Part shown: one piece after another, positions 33,998 to 44,475 of the stretch
How positions within the stretch are numbered: the first letter of the stretch is position 1
How the letters are laid out: every line of letters starts with the position of its first letter
Assembly: GCA_030272585.1 (NCBI GenBank)
Contig: BSYQ01000001.1
Span: forward strand, 7,068,001-7,132,000
Direction: 5' to 3'
Origin: Bryopsis sp. KO-2023
Lineage: Eukaryota > Chlorophyta > Ulvophyceae > Bryopsidales > Bryopsidaceae
Length of the DNA stretch: 64,000 nt
The notes under the pieces: generated by a model
Database searches by the model: none
Told to the model about the DNA's origin: nothing
Seen by the model: only the letters and a program-made list of their open reading frames with translations
Position numbers and translations under genes: made by a program

Positions 33998-36900
33998 AAA
34001 TCGCAGGAAACAATCCCTCGATGTTTATCGGCGTGCTCGAGAAGCTGGTCTTACGGTTCGTTGGCGTTTTGGATATCGTCTTCAATTTTCTGGTGAAGGC
34101 GATACATGGAAAGATTGGTCTCCTGGGGATACATGGCATACCTCACTTTTTCCCACTTCTTTTTCTTCTCGCTAGGATTCAAGCCATCATCCTCTGTTAA
34201 ATTTGGTATGTTGGAACTGTCGTGGTTTTGTATCTTATAAGGAGCCATATTTGTTGCAGTTGATTTCTAATAATCATTTTGTTGCGCTGTCTGATATTGG
34301 GAATTTAGCTTCTCTACCATGTTTTGGTAATACACGTTTTTTTGGGATTGAGCGCTCTATTTCGGATCGAGGTGGAGGTGTAGGAGTGTACATTAAGCGA
34401 TCGAAAGGTTTGAAAGTTTCTATGGATTCCACTTATTCTTCTCACTGGTTGATAGTTTTGAAGTGTATTTTTTATTCTTTTCATTTTTCGGTTTTGGCCA
34501 TTTATGTCCCTCCAAGCTCGTCACCTTTTTGGGACATTTCTCTGTGGGACAGATTTCAGGAGGTTTTGACTGCTGTGTCAAGCAGTGCTCCAGTTATTTT
34601 AGTAGGGGACTTTAATTCGAGGATTGGCAAGGGAAACAGGTTTTACGGTGATTCTCTGGACTCATCGGTTTTTGTTCCCAATAGGCAGAATCGGGACACA
34701 TGTATCAACCGGAACGGACGCCTATTGCTTCAATTGTGTGAGTCCTTCCAGTTGGTAGTTTTGAATGGGCGAGCTAGAGGTGATCAATCTGGAGGTTTTA
34801 CTTTTGAAAATAATAGGGGGGATAAATCTACTATTGATTTTGTTATTGTTTCGCGTTCTATTTGGGGGTTATTGCCGACCCTGTTTATCCCCACATTGGT
34901 TCCTTTTGAATCGGATCATCGACCGGTTAGGGTTTCTTTGTCGAATGTCCCGGTGGGCAGGGTTCGTTCTCAAAAGCCGAGGTGTTTTTGGAATGTGGCA
35001 ATGTCGGGGTTTTTTCGTACTTCTTTTTCACGCCACACCCCTTCTTTACTAAGGGTGTTTTCGTCTTCCATGGATCTCGATAGTATGGCGGATCAAATTC
35101 TTGCTGCCATTCGTTCTTCTATCCCAGCGTTTGCTTGGAAGATGCCTTCTCAAAGAATTTTTTCTCGATTTCAATGGTTCGATTCGGAATGTTATTCTCT
35201 TCGTGCGCGGGTTTGGCGGGCATATAGATCGGACAAGCATGGGTCTGAGTATAAACAGTTGAGGTCAAATTATCAAAAATTGTGTTCAGGGAAAAAATCT
35301 GATTTTCAGAAGACATACGGGGATCGTTTATTAGGCCTATATCATAGTGATCGTAAGGCGTTTTTTTCCCATTTTCGACCAAAGTCTTTGGTTGAACCGG
35401 ACTGGGTTTCTATGGACGATTGGGTCAGTTTTTATTCCTCTTTGTTTTCCCCTAAGGACCATGACTCCTCATGGTCTCTTAGTTCTTTTTTTGAGCATAC
35501 TTCGGTGCAGGATACCAGTATTTTGGAGCATGCCATTACATTGGAGGAAGTGTTGGGGGCAATTATGCGGTTACGACGTCATGCAGCTCCAGGACTGGAT
35601 GAGTTACCAACGGCCCTCTTTAAAGATGCCAAGGATTGTCTCATTGGGATTTTGGCAGGTTTTTACCAGGTGTGTTGGGATCGTAAGCAATTCCCCAGGG
35701 GCTGGTTAACAGGGATTCTACGGCCTTTTTACAAGGGTAAGGGTAATCGTGCTGTCCCTGAATTTTACAGGCCCATAGTCCTGACGTCTCCTCTATATAA
35801 GATTTTTTCTTATATATTATTGGGTCGCATGGAGGTTGTAGATTGTCGTGTCGGTTTACGTTCAGATTTGCAGGCGGGATTTCATGTAGATTTTTCTCCA
35901 AATGATCATCTTTTTCTTTTCTGGTTGTTTTGGTTTCATTCTAAGGACCAGCGTCTGCCCTTTTTTATTTTATGGTTGGATTTTCGAAAGGCGTACGATT
36001 CGGTGCAACATAGGCGTTTGTGGGAGACTCTTTATTGTTTTCGTTTTTCAAAAGCCTATGTGGAGATGTGGCAGTATTTATACGAACATTCTTCTTTCGT
36101 TATAAAGGCATCAGTAGGGACTTCGGTACCGATACCTCTTCGGGCCGGGGTGTTACAAGGTTGTCCAGCAAGTCCTTCTTTATATAGTCTGTATCAGGAG
36201 CCACTCCAAGATTTATTGAACTCGAGGATTGCTGCTCCTTCCTTGGGTGGGGAGACCATTCCATGTATGATGTTTGCAGATGATACGGGGATACCAGGAC
36301 ATTGTTGGTCTGGGGTAAAGGAAGTGTTGCAGGTTTTGATTGAATGGGAACAATATTCGGGAATTGGTTTAAATTTTTCCAAAACGATTCTGATGGTTTT
36401 TTTTCAGCAGCTTATGTCTTCTTCTTTTCATTTTCATGAGCATTCTATACCAATTTCAGAGGACCATACATATTTAGGAATTCGGTTATCATCAAGTTCT
36501 CATCATCCTTTTTTGTCGCATATTGATTATGTTTTAGCACAGTGTCGGAAAGCAATGGGGTTTGTTTTGTCGCGTCTTTTTGCTCTGAAAATTGAGGATC
36601 CAAAAGTAGCATACAATCTTTTTAAGGTGTATGTTTTGGGCAGTATAGGATATGGGTTTCCTATTTGGGGTCCATTCCTAACAGTTTCTCAGTGGCGTTT
36701 GTTGGAAGCAATTCATCTCCAGTTTATGAGAAGTATCCTCCGTTTGCCTCGATATACGCCAAAGGAGGTTCTGTACGGGGAATTAGGGTGTTATCCATTA
36801 GAATTAGCACTTTGGTCGCAATTGTGCCGATATTGGAACAAGTTGGTTGGGTTATCAGTTGATCGATTGCATGGAAGATTGTTTTGTTGGGGTTTTGATC

Positions 36901-37565
36901 AATATCACGCATCTCGATCTTCTTGGTTTGGGCGTATTTTGGGTTTTTTCAGACGGTTTTGGCCGGAGAAGATATTTTCTTCTACGACTTTGGTGGACAT
37001 TTCGGAATTTCAGCGTCGTTATAAAGCTATGCATGCTGAACATGTTTTCGGTTCATCTGCATCTCGAGTTATATCTTGGTATCGGCATATTAAGTTTTCC
37101 CTCAGATTTGAACGGTATTTGACAACTTTAAAACCAACTTCTCTTCGGGTTTTCTTTACTCGTTTTCGTTGTGGTATTCATTTCTTGGAAGTGGAAGTGG
37201 GACGATATAATGGTGTACCAAGGGAAAACAGGATTTGTCGGTTGTGTCGGTCCGCGGTGGAAGATGAACGGCATTTTCTTTTTGAATGTCCTTTTTATTC
37301 TTCCTTTCGTTCTTTGCATTCAGATGTTTTTCGATGGGCTAATCCCAAGGATCTTTTTAGTAGGGTGCCATCGGGCAAATTAGCTTTAATTATCAGCAAA
37401 ATGGCTTCAATACGTTCAGCAGGTTTACAATCCTAAGGTTTTTGTTTTGTTTTTGTTTTTGTTTTTTTTTTTTCTCTTTCTTTTCTTTCCTTTTTGTCTT
37501 TGTTCCAGCATCATAGAGGGTGATGGCTCTCTTTTGCTGTGGGTTGTAATTATGATTATGATTAT
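33998..37565 (+). mobile_element. Non-LTR retrotransposon (LINE), about 3.57 kb
   Basis: Bounded by a perfect 15-bp target-site duplication. It has about 180 bp of leader, one long open frame (endonuclease, reverse transcriptase and C-terminal zinc knuckle), a T-rich 3' UTR, and a 3' terminus of tandem ATTATG units instead of a poly-A tail. The intact frame and perfect duplication imply recent insertion. No ORF1 (gag-like) is present, so the copy is either 5'-truncated or a single-ORF type. It sits between MSH6 and the bestrophin gene and interrupts no gene I can recognise. Confidence 0.93.
34176..37436 (+). CDS. LINE endonuclease-reverse transcriptase polyprotein
   Basis: The frame is open from just after TAG 34173 to TAA 37434, about 1086 codons without a break. 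The first 240 residues form an apurinic-type endonuclease: VCWNCRGF, VGDFNSRIG, STIDFVIVS and SDHRPV. The usual catalytic Glu position reads ALSDIG, with Asp instead. The reverse transcriptase follows with ILWLDFRKAYDSV, GVLQGCPASPSL and the catalytic MMFADD (residue about 690 counted from 34203). A C-terminal zinc knuckle is present (CRLCRSAVEDERHFLFEC). These proteins nick target DNA and prime cDNA synthesis there. No ATG precedes the endonuclease core; the first in-frame ATG is about 77 codons in, so the native start is probably missing or unconventional. No RNase H domain was seen. Confidence 0.9.
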   Translation, partial: DSSHHPLLNLVCWNCRGFVSYKEPYLLQLISNNHFVALSDIGNLASLPCFGNTRFFGIERSISDRGGGVGVYIKRSKGLKVSMDSTYSSHWLIVLKCIFYSFHFSVLAIYVPPSSSPFWDISLWDRFQEVLTAVSSSAPVILVGDFNSRIGKGNRFYGDSLDSSVFVPNRQNRDTCINRNGRLLLQLCESFQLVVLNGRARGDQSGGFTFENNRGDKSTIDFVIVSRSIWGLLPTLFIPTLVPFESDHRPVRVSLSNVPVGRVRSQKPRCFWNVAMSGFFRTSFSRHTPSLLRVFSSSMDLDSMADQILAAIRSSIPAFAWKMPSQRIFSRFQWFDSECYSLRARVWRAYRSDKHGSEYKQLRSNYQKLCSGKKSDFQKTYGDRLLGLYHSDRKAFFSHFRPKSLVEPDWVSMDDWVSFYSSLFSPKDHDSSWSLSSFFEHTSVQDTSILEHAITLEEVLGAIMRLRRHAAPGLDELPTALFKDAKDCLIGILAGFYQVCWDRKQFPRGWLTGILRPFYKGKGNRAVPEFYRPIVLTSPLYKIFSYILLGRMEVVDCRVGLRSDLQAGFHVDFSPNDHLFLFWLFWFHSKDQRLPFFILWLDFRKAYDSVQHRRLWETLYCFRFSKAYVEMWQYLYEHSSFVIKASVGTSVPIPLRAGVLQGCPASPSLYSLYQEPLQDLLNSRIAAPSLGGETIPCMMFADDTGIPGHCWSGVKEVLQVLIEWEQYSGIGLNFSKTILMVFFQQLMSSSFHFHEHSIPISEDHTYLGIRLSSSSHHPFLSHIDYVLAQCRKAMGFVLSRLFALKIEDPKVAYNLFKVYVLGSIGYGFPIWGPFLTVSQWRLLEAIHLQFMRSILRLPRYTPKEVLYGELGCYPLELALWSQLCRYWNKLVGLSVDRLHGRLFCWGFDQYHASRSSWFGRILGFFRRFWPEKIFSSTTLVDISEFQRRYKAMHAEHVFGSSASRVISWYRHIKFSLRFERYLTTLKPTSLRVFFTRFRCGIHFLEVEVGRYNGVPRENRICRLCRSAVEDERHFLFECPFYSSFRSLHSDVFRWANPKDLFSRVPSGKLALIISKMASIRSAGLQS

Positions 37566-37580
37566 GATTGGAGCGCCCCC
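37566..37580 (+). repeat. LINE target-site duplication, right
   Basis: Exact copy of 33983-33997, immediately following the (ATTATG)n terminus. It defines the 3' junction. Confidence 0.92.
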
Positions 37581-38440
37581 TTCACAACAATGAATGACGA
37601 AGGCCATTCTGCTGTCCAGAATGCCAATCAATGTTCTGTACGAAGCGAGTTTTGCGAATAAGCGACGTGCTCCAGAAAGAACCCGATTGTCGCCACACGA
37701 ACAGGAATGCCCACACAACAGCTGGGTCTGTTGGCGGACGAGAGTGTCAGTCTGAAAATCTCTGGACATCTGATTCAGACTTTCCGCAGCACTGTGACCA
37801 CGTGGTGCCTCTGAATTTGCGGGGGGGTCTCTTGTGCGCCCGTGCGGCTGGCGTTTTCTGTTGGTGGTTTTTCATTAATGGAAATCTGAACTGTGGGCGC
37901 TTCACGCTGGTCGGCAAGAAATTCCGTGATTTTATTGAGTGGATGAATACGATTCCCAGACAGTAAGAATACAGTGACTGGTTATTCCTTGCAGAAACAC
38001 ACTCTCGCCATGCCGCTGGACCCATTCGAATTTTGGGGCAATCCGTCTCCCCAGCGAGCTTCAGCGAGAAAAGACTGCGTCGCTGGACACGACAGATGGC
38101 GCCAACACACGGAAGCCTTCATGATGGCGCTCGTGCCAGGGCTAGCTCATGCAGTCACTTCCGGAGCGCTGTATCGCAACGGAAGCTGAAGGTCGGTTGC
38201 TGGCATTGAATTCGATGAAATCTACAGCACACTGCGAAAATCCTTCCCAGAGTAATGGAGCTTATCTTCGACGCTTATAGAAAGACACCAGTTTTTTTTT
38301 TTTTTGGGTGCCTGAACTGACGACGGACCCCCTTGCTAGGTAGCAACGAACACAGTTTTGAAAGTGTGCGGCGCTTGTCTCTTGGGGCTCGTTCAGCGCC
38401 TTGGGTCGGGCAGTCCCCTTGGCGAAATTGAACGCAAAAG
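37581..38440. other. Bestrophin upstream region
   Basis: Resumption of host DNA after the LINE. Two short forward ORFs (37631-37966, 37974-38189) lack recognisable features and are not called. The bestrophin promoter and 5' UTR presumably lie here; a run of about 15 T occurs near 38291. Confidence 0.4.
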
Positions 38441-40578
38441 ATGAACGCTTTGGACGGGGTGGAACTCGAGCATGGCAAATCTGGGCAGCCGACGCTGGGT
38501 CGCACGAGCCGCACTGTTCGACAGCGCGCTCGAAAACTGCAATCGAAGAAGCACAAGCAACCGGAGGTCACCTGTTACCGCGACATCGTCTGGCAGAAGG
38601 AGCCCGACAAGCTGTTGAAATATAGGCCGTTTTTGCTGCACTACTATGGCTGGGTGCCTTTCCTGATCTTGAGGAACGTGAAAGCCACCGTGTTTTCGGA
38701 CTTGTATCTTCATATCCAAACCACGTTGCTGCTGGTCGTCACAGCGACCTTTCACCTCACAGGGTTCGGAATCCCCAACGAGGACTTGGCGTCGTTCGTC
38801 AGACTGTTCGGGACGAGCTACTCCGGCGCCATCTTCAACGCGTCCATGATCATCACCTTTATTCTGGGTTTCTTCACCACGCTCGTCATTAACCGTTGGT
38901 CGGGCGTGAGGGCGGCTTACGGAAGGATTATAAGCGCGACGCTGGATCTTTCTATGACCCTTTCGCACGTCATGCACAACGAGCTCGACTGGAGAGACCC
39001 GCGGACCAGGAGAGCGCGGACGGAGCTCATTCGCTTGTTGAACTTGGGCCACGTGCTCGTCGTCACTTCTGCGGATGCCCAAAACGACGATTTCAAGCGC
39101 TCCAAGGGCGTGAAGACGTATTTTAGATACATGGTGAACAAAGTGCGCAAGAACACGCCCCTGGAAAACGCAGGCAACTCATTCTTCGATGGGCGAAGGG
39201 CGAGGGACGTTAGCTACGTGGCTCTGGTTCAGGAGGGGCTCGTCAACCCAGACGAATGGAAACTTTTGGAAGATGGGGAGGAACAAGGAATGCCAAGCTA
39301 TCAAACTGTATATTATTGGGCCCAGGTATGCCAGAAGTGAAGAAAATGTAAGAAAATAAAACTGAGATAATGTGCTCTTGGTGAAACTAGGTGCATCTCT
39401 CTCTCTCTCTCCACGCAAATACTTTAATTTGGGTTGGTCTAGTTTTGTTTATTTACTGTTATTAACAAAAAAACATATTTACTTTTTTATTTCTGTTGAA
39501 AGGGGGGGGGGAGATGGTGTGAGAAAAGAAGCAAGGGAATAGTTGCGTCACTCTTTTGTGCAAAATTCTTGCTATCTATTCTAGTTTTCTTACAAGGAAA
39601 TTTTCCAATTATTCCCCCCCCCCCACACACACACACACAATCTGCCTGACTGTAGTCCCCTTTGCATAAAACATTCAAATCAGGTTGTGTTTTCGCTCGC
39701 AGTCCATGCTGCACAAATGCAAGGCTGCGGAATTTGTCATCAACGGCCCCCAAATGCTTCCAATCTTGATGAGCAAGCTCAACTCCATTTTGGAATCAGC
39801 ATCCCAAGTCATGACCTCAGTAAATTCACAGATGCCGTACCCCTACGTCAATTTGGTTTCTTTCGTGGCACACTCATACCTGCTGCTGTGTGCAATTTGG
39901 TTCGGATCATTTCTCCGAGTGGGCTACCCCGGCAGCGAGGCTTTTTTCGTGGAGGGCACCGCGGAGAGCGTTGTGCAAGGCACATTCACCAAATCATCCA
40001 CAGAGATCAAGGGAAACCCCTTCACGGCTTTCTTTTGCTATCTCCTCGTGGCACTGGCGAGCATTTTGTTCCAGGGGCTGCTGAACATGCACTCCCTGCT
40101 GGACAACCCTTTTGGATCTCACTGTGCGATGTTCCCGCTGAGACAGCATGTTTCTGAGCTGATGAATTCGACGAGGGCCATGCTCAAGCTGGCAGACAAG
40201 CTGCCGGGAGCGTTCGTGGATGTTTTCAAGCTGAATGGGGGGTCGGATTCGGACGAAGAGGATGCTTCTCAGACGCCCAAACCCATCCACACTCTGGTGT
40301 CGAGGAAATCAGCAATAGCGACGTTCATGCATCCTTCGCCGTTGACCAGGGGCATATCTGTGAGAGGGGCGAACAGCACCAGCTCCATTCCAGGGTTTGG
40401 GGACACGTCTTTGGCAGATCTGGAGGAGGTTGGCGGAACTATGGAGGATGATGTTTCTCCAGAAAACTGGAACAATGATGTGGATGCGATTGCGGATGCA
40501 CGGTCGAACCTCCATAAAGAAAACATAGCTCAGGACTGGACTGTAGAGATGTCCACTGTAAATCCCACATCTCGATAG
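38441..40578 (+). CDS. Bestrophin-family anion channel
   Basis: Two exons, 38441-39325 and 39703-40578, join in phase 0 (YYWAQ|SMLHKC) to 586 residues. The N-terminal two thirds matches bestrophins: KYRPFLLHYYGWVPFLILRN, a first membrane pair around TTLLLVVTATFHLTGFGIPN and GAIFNASMIITFILGFFTTL followed by VINRWSG, then QMPYPYVNLVSFVAH near the second membrane pair. DNPFGSHCAMFPLRQHV follows the last span, where bestrophins have an NPFG motif. The C-terminal 130 residues are Ser/Asp-rich and probably cytosolic. Bestrophins are pentameric chloride/bicarbonate channels; algal members can reside in thylakoids, but no targeting claim is possible here. The ATG chosen is the first in the conserved frame. 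Confidence 0.9.
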
Positions 40579-41961
40579 ACTGCCTCAACGAGATTGTTTT
40601 GGGGGAGGGAGGGGCATAATAGATTCAAGCTGAAAGGGAAAAAGAGAGAGGGAAGAAAAAAAAAACAAAAAAAAACTGATGCATGCTATTAATTACATAG
40701 AACCATGCACAGGATTTTTTCTTTTCTTTTTTTCTTTTTTTGAAAAATTGAACGAAGTTCGGGCTTCGTTCTGTATGATGTTGTTCTTTCTTTCTTTTTT
40801 TTTTTTTTGGTTATTTTTATTTCACGTTTTTTTTTTTCTTGTTTTTTTTTTTTGATGTTTGTTGTGGTATGGTGAGCGGTGGAAATACTTGTGCAAAGAG
40901 TTTTTTGCTGTGCACTCATTTCCCTGTTCGGGTGTATCTGCCAGCATCAATAAGTCTCGTGCTGCCTCATCATAAGGGTTTGGGAAAGAGAGAAAAAAAA
41001 AAGAAAGGTGAGTTTAGGGTAGGGTTGGCTTGCTTGGTGTCGATGGGATTGTCTACAGACAAGCTCAAGTTACAAATTGCAGTTCAGAGTGAGGAATTTT
41101 TATTATTTTTTTTTTTATATAAGCATTAGCTTTTGCAGAAAAAGTTCTACAGAAGATGAAAGAAAAAGAAGAAGGGGGGGGGGAGGGAGGGGACGAAAGG
41201 GGGGGGAATGCTGTGTGTAGCTAAGTTTCAGAAGGGGGGTCGTCCATCTTGAGGGTAGAATTCTTGAGTCGTCATGGTTTTGTTGGAATGGCTCCATGTC
41301 AGATTATTTCTTTTACTGGTCGGTAGCATTAAAATATATCTCCACAGGAATGTGCAACCCTAGACTAGGTCAGGGAATTGGGTGTTCTTCGCCTTTTCCT
41401 TCATCTTGTCCTTTTTTTAGGGGAGGGGGGGGGGGAAGGTTTCTGCAAGTTGGTGTCTTTTGTTTGGCTGGCATTTCCTGGCTGTCGAGGAATTCACTGC
41501 ACATGTCTTGTGGAATTTTGGTAGTTTCTAGGGCTCTGGGTTTTTTGGGTTTTTCATCAGGGTATGTTCTCAACGTGCGTTTGAAACGGATGGGGTCAAG
41601 AAGTGTTGTCGAGTGAGTGCTGGAGTGGTGGTTAGAACTGCAGTCAAAGATGGAGTGTCTGTGTTCTAAATTTTTTTGGGGGGGAGGCTGACTTCGGTTT
41701 TCTAGCTGATTTCTGTGGTAAATCGGGGATCTGTTTTGACTCGGGGTTCTCCACACTCCAAAAAAAAAAACGCGCGCACAGCGACGGAACTGGTAAAGGT
41801 GTTTTGAGGACGCTAGCCAGTGTCTGTTTTATTTTTGGGAGTTTCAACAACGACAAAAAAAAAAGAATTGAAGCAAGAATACAAAAGACGGTTGTTTTAT
41901 TTCTTTTTTTTTGCATTCTGGTGGCGGCGGCGGCAGCCACGAACGGTGGGGAAGTGGGAAA
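40579..41961. other. Intergenic, homopolymer-rich
   Basis: No gene recognised in about 1.4 kb. Contains a GA-rich stretch after the bestrophin stop (40630-40680), T-runs at 40720-40850 and A/G-runs at 41160-41210. An interrupted G-run lies near 41421-41436. The end of the region is the 5' flank of the NT-C2 gene. Confidence 0.5.
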
Positions 41962-44295
41962 ATGCCGCGCGTTAGTTTGGGCAGACGGACGGCGGATTTC
42001 GTACAGAAGAAGAGAGGCAGGGAGGCCCTGCGATTTCATTTCGAATTGCTTCCAATTTGTGCTAGTAAGCTTTTTACCTCGAAGAAAAAAAAACTGTGTC
42101 TTTTGATCGTTTTTTTTTTTTCCACTAGAACAGTCGAGGAACTCAAGATGTTCCAATTCATCTTTGGAGGGCAAATCGCAGGGAAAGGGGTTCTGACGTT
42201 TGTGTGCTCATAAACAGTTTATTTTTTTTTTCTTCTGAGAGTTGGGGACGGTAGTTGTACCAGGCAAAAATGTAACTAGTAGTGCTGAGGAAATTTTGAT
42301 TTTGAGTTTGGCTGTCCATGAAGATAGGAATGTTCATAGCCTTTTTTTTGCAATTGTTGAGGTGCTGACAGCTACTGATGTCCCCCCCCAAAACAGGCGA
42401 TTTGCCTGAAGGCCTCAGGCATGTATCCCTCGTGTTGGAAAGATCATCCAAGGCCCAACACACCAAACCATCATCAGTCAACCACACAACATTTCGAGCC
42501 TACTGGGAAGAGGTTCTACATCAGGTGCAACAGAAATCAAACACATCTGCCAACTAAGGGGATAACTAATGCAATGAGCGAGAGAGCAGGTGAATGAAAT
42601 CCTGACACTGATGTTCGCTTCTCAGAGGGCAACTCTATACAGAGATGGGCAGCACTTCTTGCCAAAGGAATACACAATCAAGCTTCAAAGCTGTTCTGAG
42701 AACAGTCCAGGAGGGGAGGGCAAACTGATTTCGAAGGGGAAATTAGACCTGGCCAAGTTTTGCCTCCTGGATGAACAAGGATCTCCAAAGCCATCCATCC
42801 CCATTCACGATGTAGTGTATCTGAAGTGAGTGAGGTATCGGCTCCACCAGGGCACCCCGCGTTCACCAACATAGTGAGTGAATATTGTGACTCAAGGTGT
42901 TCTTCTCCCACAGGCCAGTGGGCAGAATAAAACTCAGAGTCCTAGCAAAATTCTCAGGGAGTGGAGAGTTGCCGGACATAGACACTGCTGCAAGCCGGGC
43001 CTCAACTACAATGTTGGATGAACAGGTGCTTGCCACCAGAATTTGCTGGCCGTGGGTTGAGTAAGGCCTTCATCTGATAGTTCAGCTTATGCAAGCATAC
43101 GATCATGTGTGGCTGCAGGATCTTTCTGGGTTTGGTTCAAGGTCCCGCCCTGGCAGTCGATCATCCACCCCTGGCTTCAAGCTTGGCGCCAACATTGATG
43201 AGGTGATCAGTTGTGCATGTTCATTTGCATGCGCATTTGCATGTAGCTGAAGCATCAAGTCTGATTGCATATGTGGGACGGGCAAAAAATTTTGCTGACA
43301 TTTTAAAGGTATTTTCGCTTAGGAGCTGGTTGCTGAGGAAATGGAGAGGACGATTCGCAGTGCACCCCCCAGCCCTCGAAAATTCAGAATCGGTGGACCC
43401 TTTGGGCAAAGAACCCATTCCAGAGATGATGAATGCGAAGCAATTAGGGAACTTCTAAAGAACGAGCAGAGGGTCAAAGTTATTCGGAACAAGGCCCTGG
43501 ATCTGCTGGAGCAGTGGAAAGAGAAAAAAGACAACTTGTTCAATTCCACACGCATCCAGCACCAGCTGGAAAATGAGGTTCACAGTCTAGGTAGTCCAAG
43601 AAAAATGAATCAGTTGCCATCTTTGGTGCCTCCATCGTACCGCACACAAAACTGACATCTCGAAACGTCATGTTCAGTGCTGAAACCTGCCGCCTCAGTT
43701 TGGAAAACTCTTCTTTCACAACAGCAGGAATGCCATCCCTCAAAAAACAGCTTTCATGACAGCATTATGTTTCAACTGTCAAGAAAGCATAATTGCAGTT
43801 TTCTTTTGGATGGAATGGACGCAGGGTTGCAAAAGAAGAGATTGTTGGACCGCTTGAGAATCCTGGAGGATGCCATGGTGCAAAACACTTATGATCATTT
43901 GATTCAAACCTTGGTGGACACCAAAGTTTGGCTGGCTGAGAGCGATCTGTGCATCCAGCAGCTTCGTGGAATGCTGTTCAGAGAGAGCAACAGATGTCAG
44001 CAGCTGGAAGACATGCTCACAAACCTCGGTGTTGACTACGAGGCAGTGCTGAAGGGGGAAATCTCATTGGGGGAGTGCAGAGTGTCGGGGCATTCTACTT
44101 GGTGGTGGTGGCTCTGGCGAGGATGGTGGTGACACTCAACCAATTTTTTTTTTTTTAACCCAGTTTTCAGGGAGTGAAAATGGACGTCTGACGCCACCTC
44201 GAGTGCATCCCTCAGTTCATCCAATGATACCACGTCCACTTTTGGCAGCATCGCCTTACGATGAATTTAAACAACAATCTTACAGGATTCGTTGA
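41962..44295 (+). CDS. NT-C2 (EEIG1/EHBP1-type N-terminal C2) coiled-coil protein
   Basis: Eight exons with consistent phases, 41962-42064, 42397-42512, 42590-42825, 42914-43025, 43119-43202, 43323-43590, 43678-44081, 44164-44295, encode 484 residues. Residues about 20-185 match the NT-C2 fold: LRFHFELLPICAS, LPEGLRHVSLVLERS, RATLYRDGQHFLPKEYTIKL, GKLDLAKFCLLDEQG, VGRIKLRVLAKFSG. A Ser-rich linker is followed by helical coiled-coil segments (KKRLLDRLRILEDAM, LDTKVWLAESDLCI-like) and a proline-rich tail. NT-C2 proteins link membranes to actin or endocytic machinery, and plant relatives act in organelle movement; the role here is inferred. The gene converges on DBT, with 180 bp between stops. 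The acceptor of exon 7 and donor of exon 6 were chosen by phase. Confidence 0.82.
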
Positions 44296-44475
44296 TACAC
44301 CCAAGCCCAACCACGAGGCTCTTCTCAGCTAGTGTACAATATAATGAACAGCATCTTTCTAATTACCCCCCCCCCCCCTCTCCCTACACAGTACAATAAC
44401 ACAGTCATTCATTTGAAGGACAGGTCCCAAAACTTGACTGATTGATTTGATTTAATCCCCCCCTTCCCACCCCCC

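Noticed and set aside
37974..38189. 72-codon ORF upstream of bestrophin as a possible first exon
   Set aside because: No donor giving a phase-compatible join to 38441, and bestrophin homology already begins soon after ATG 38441.
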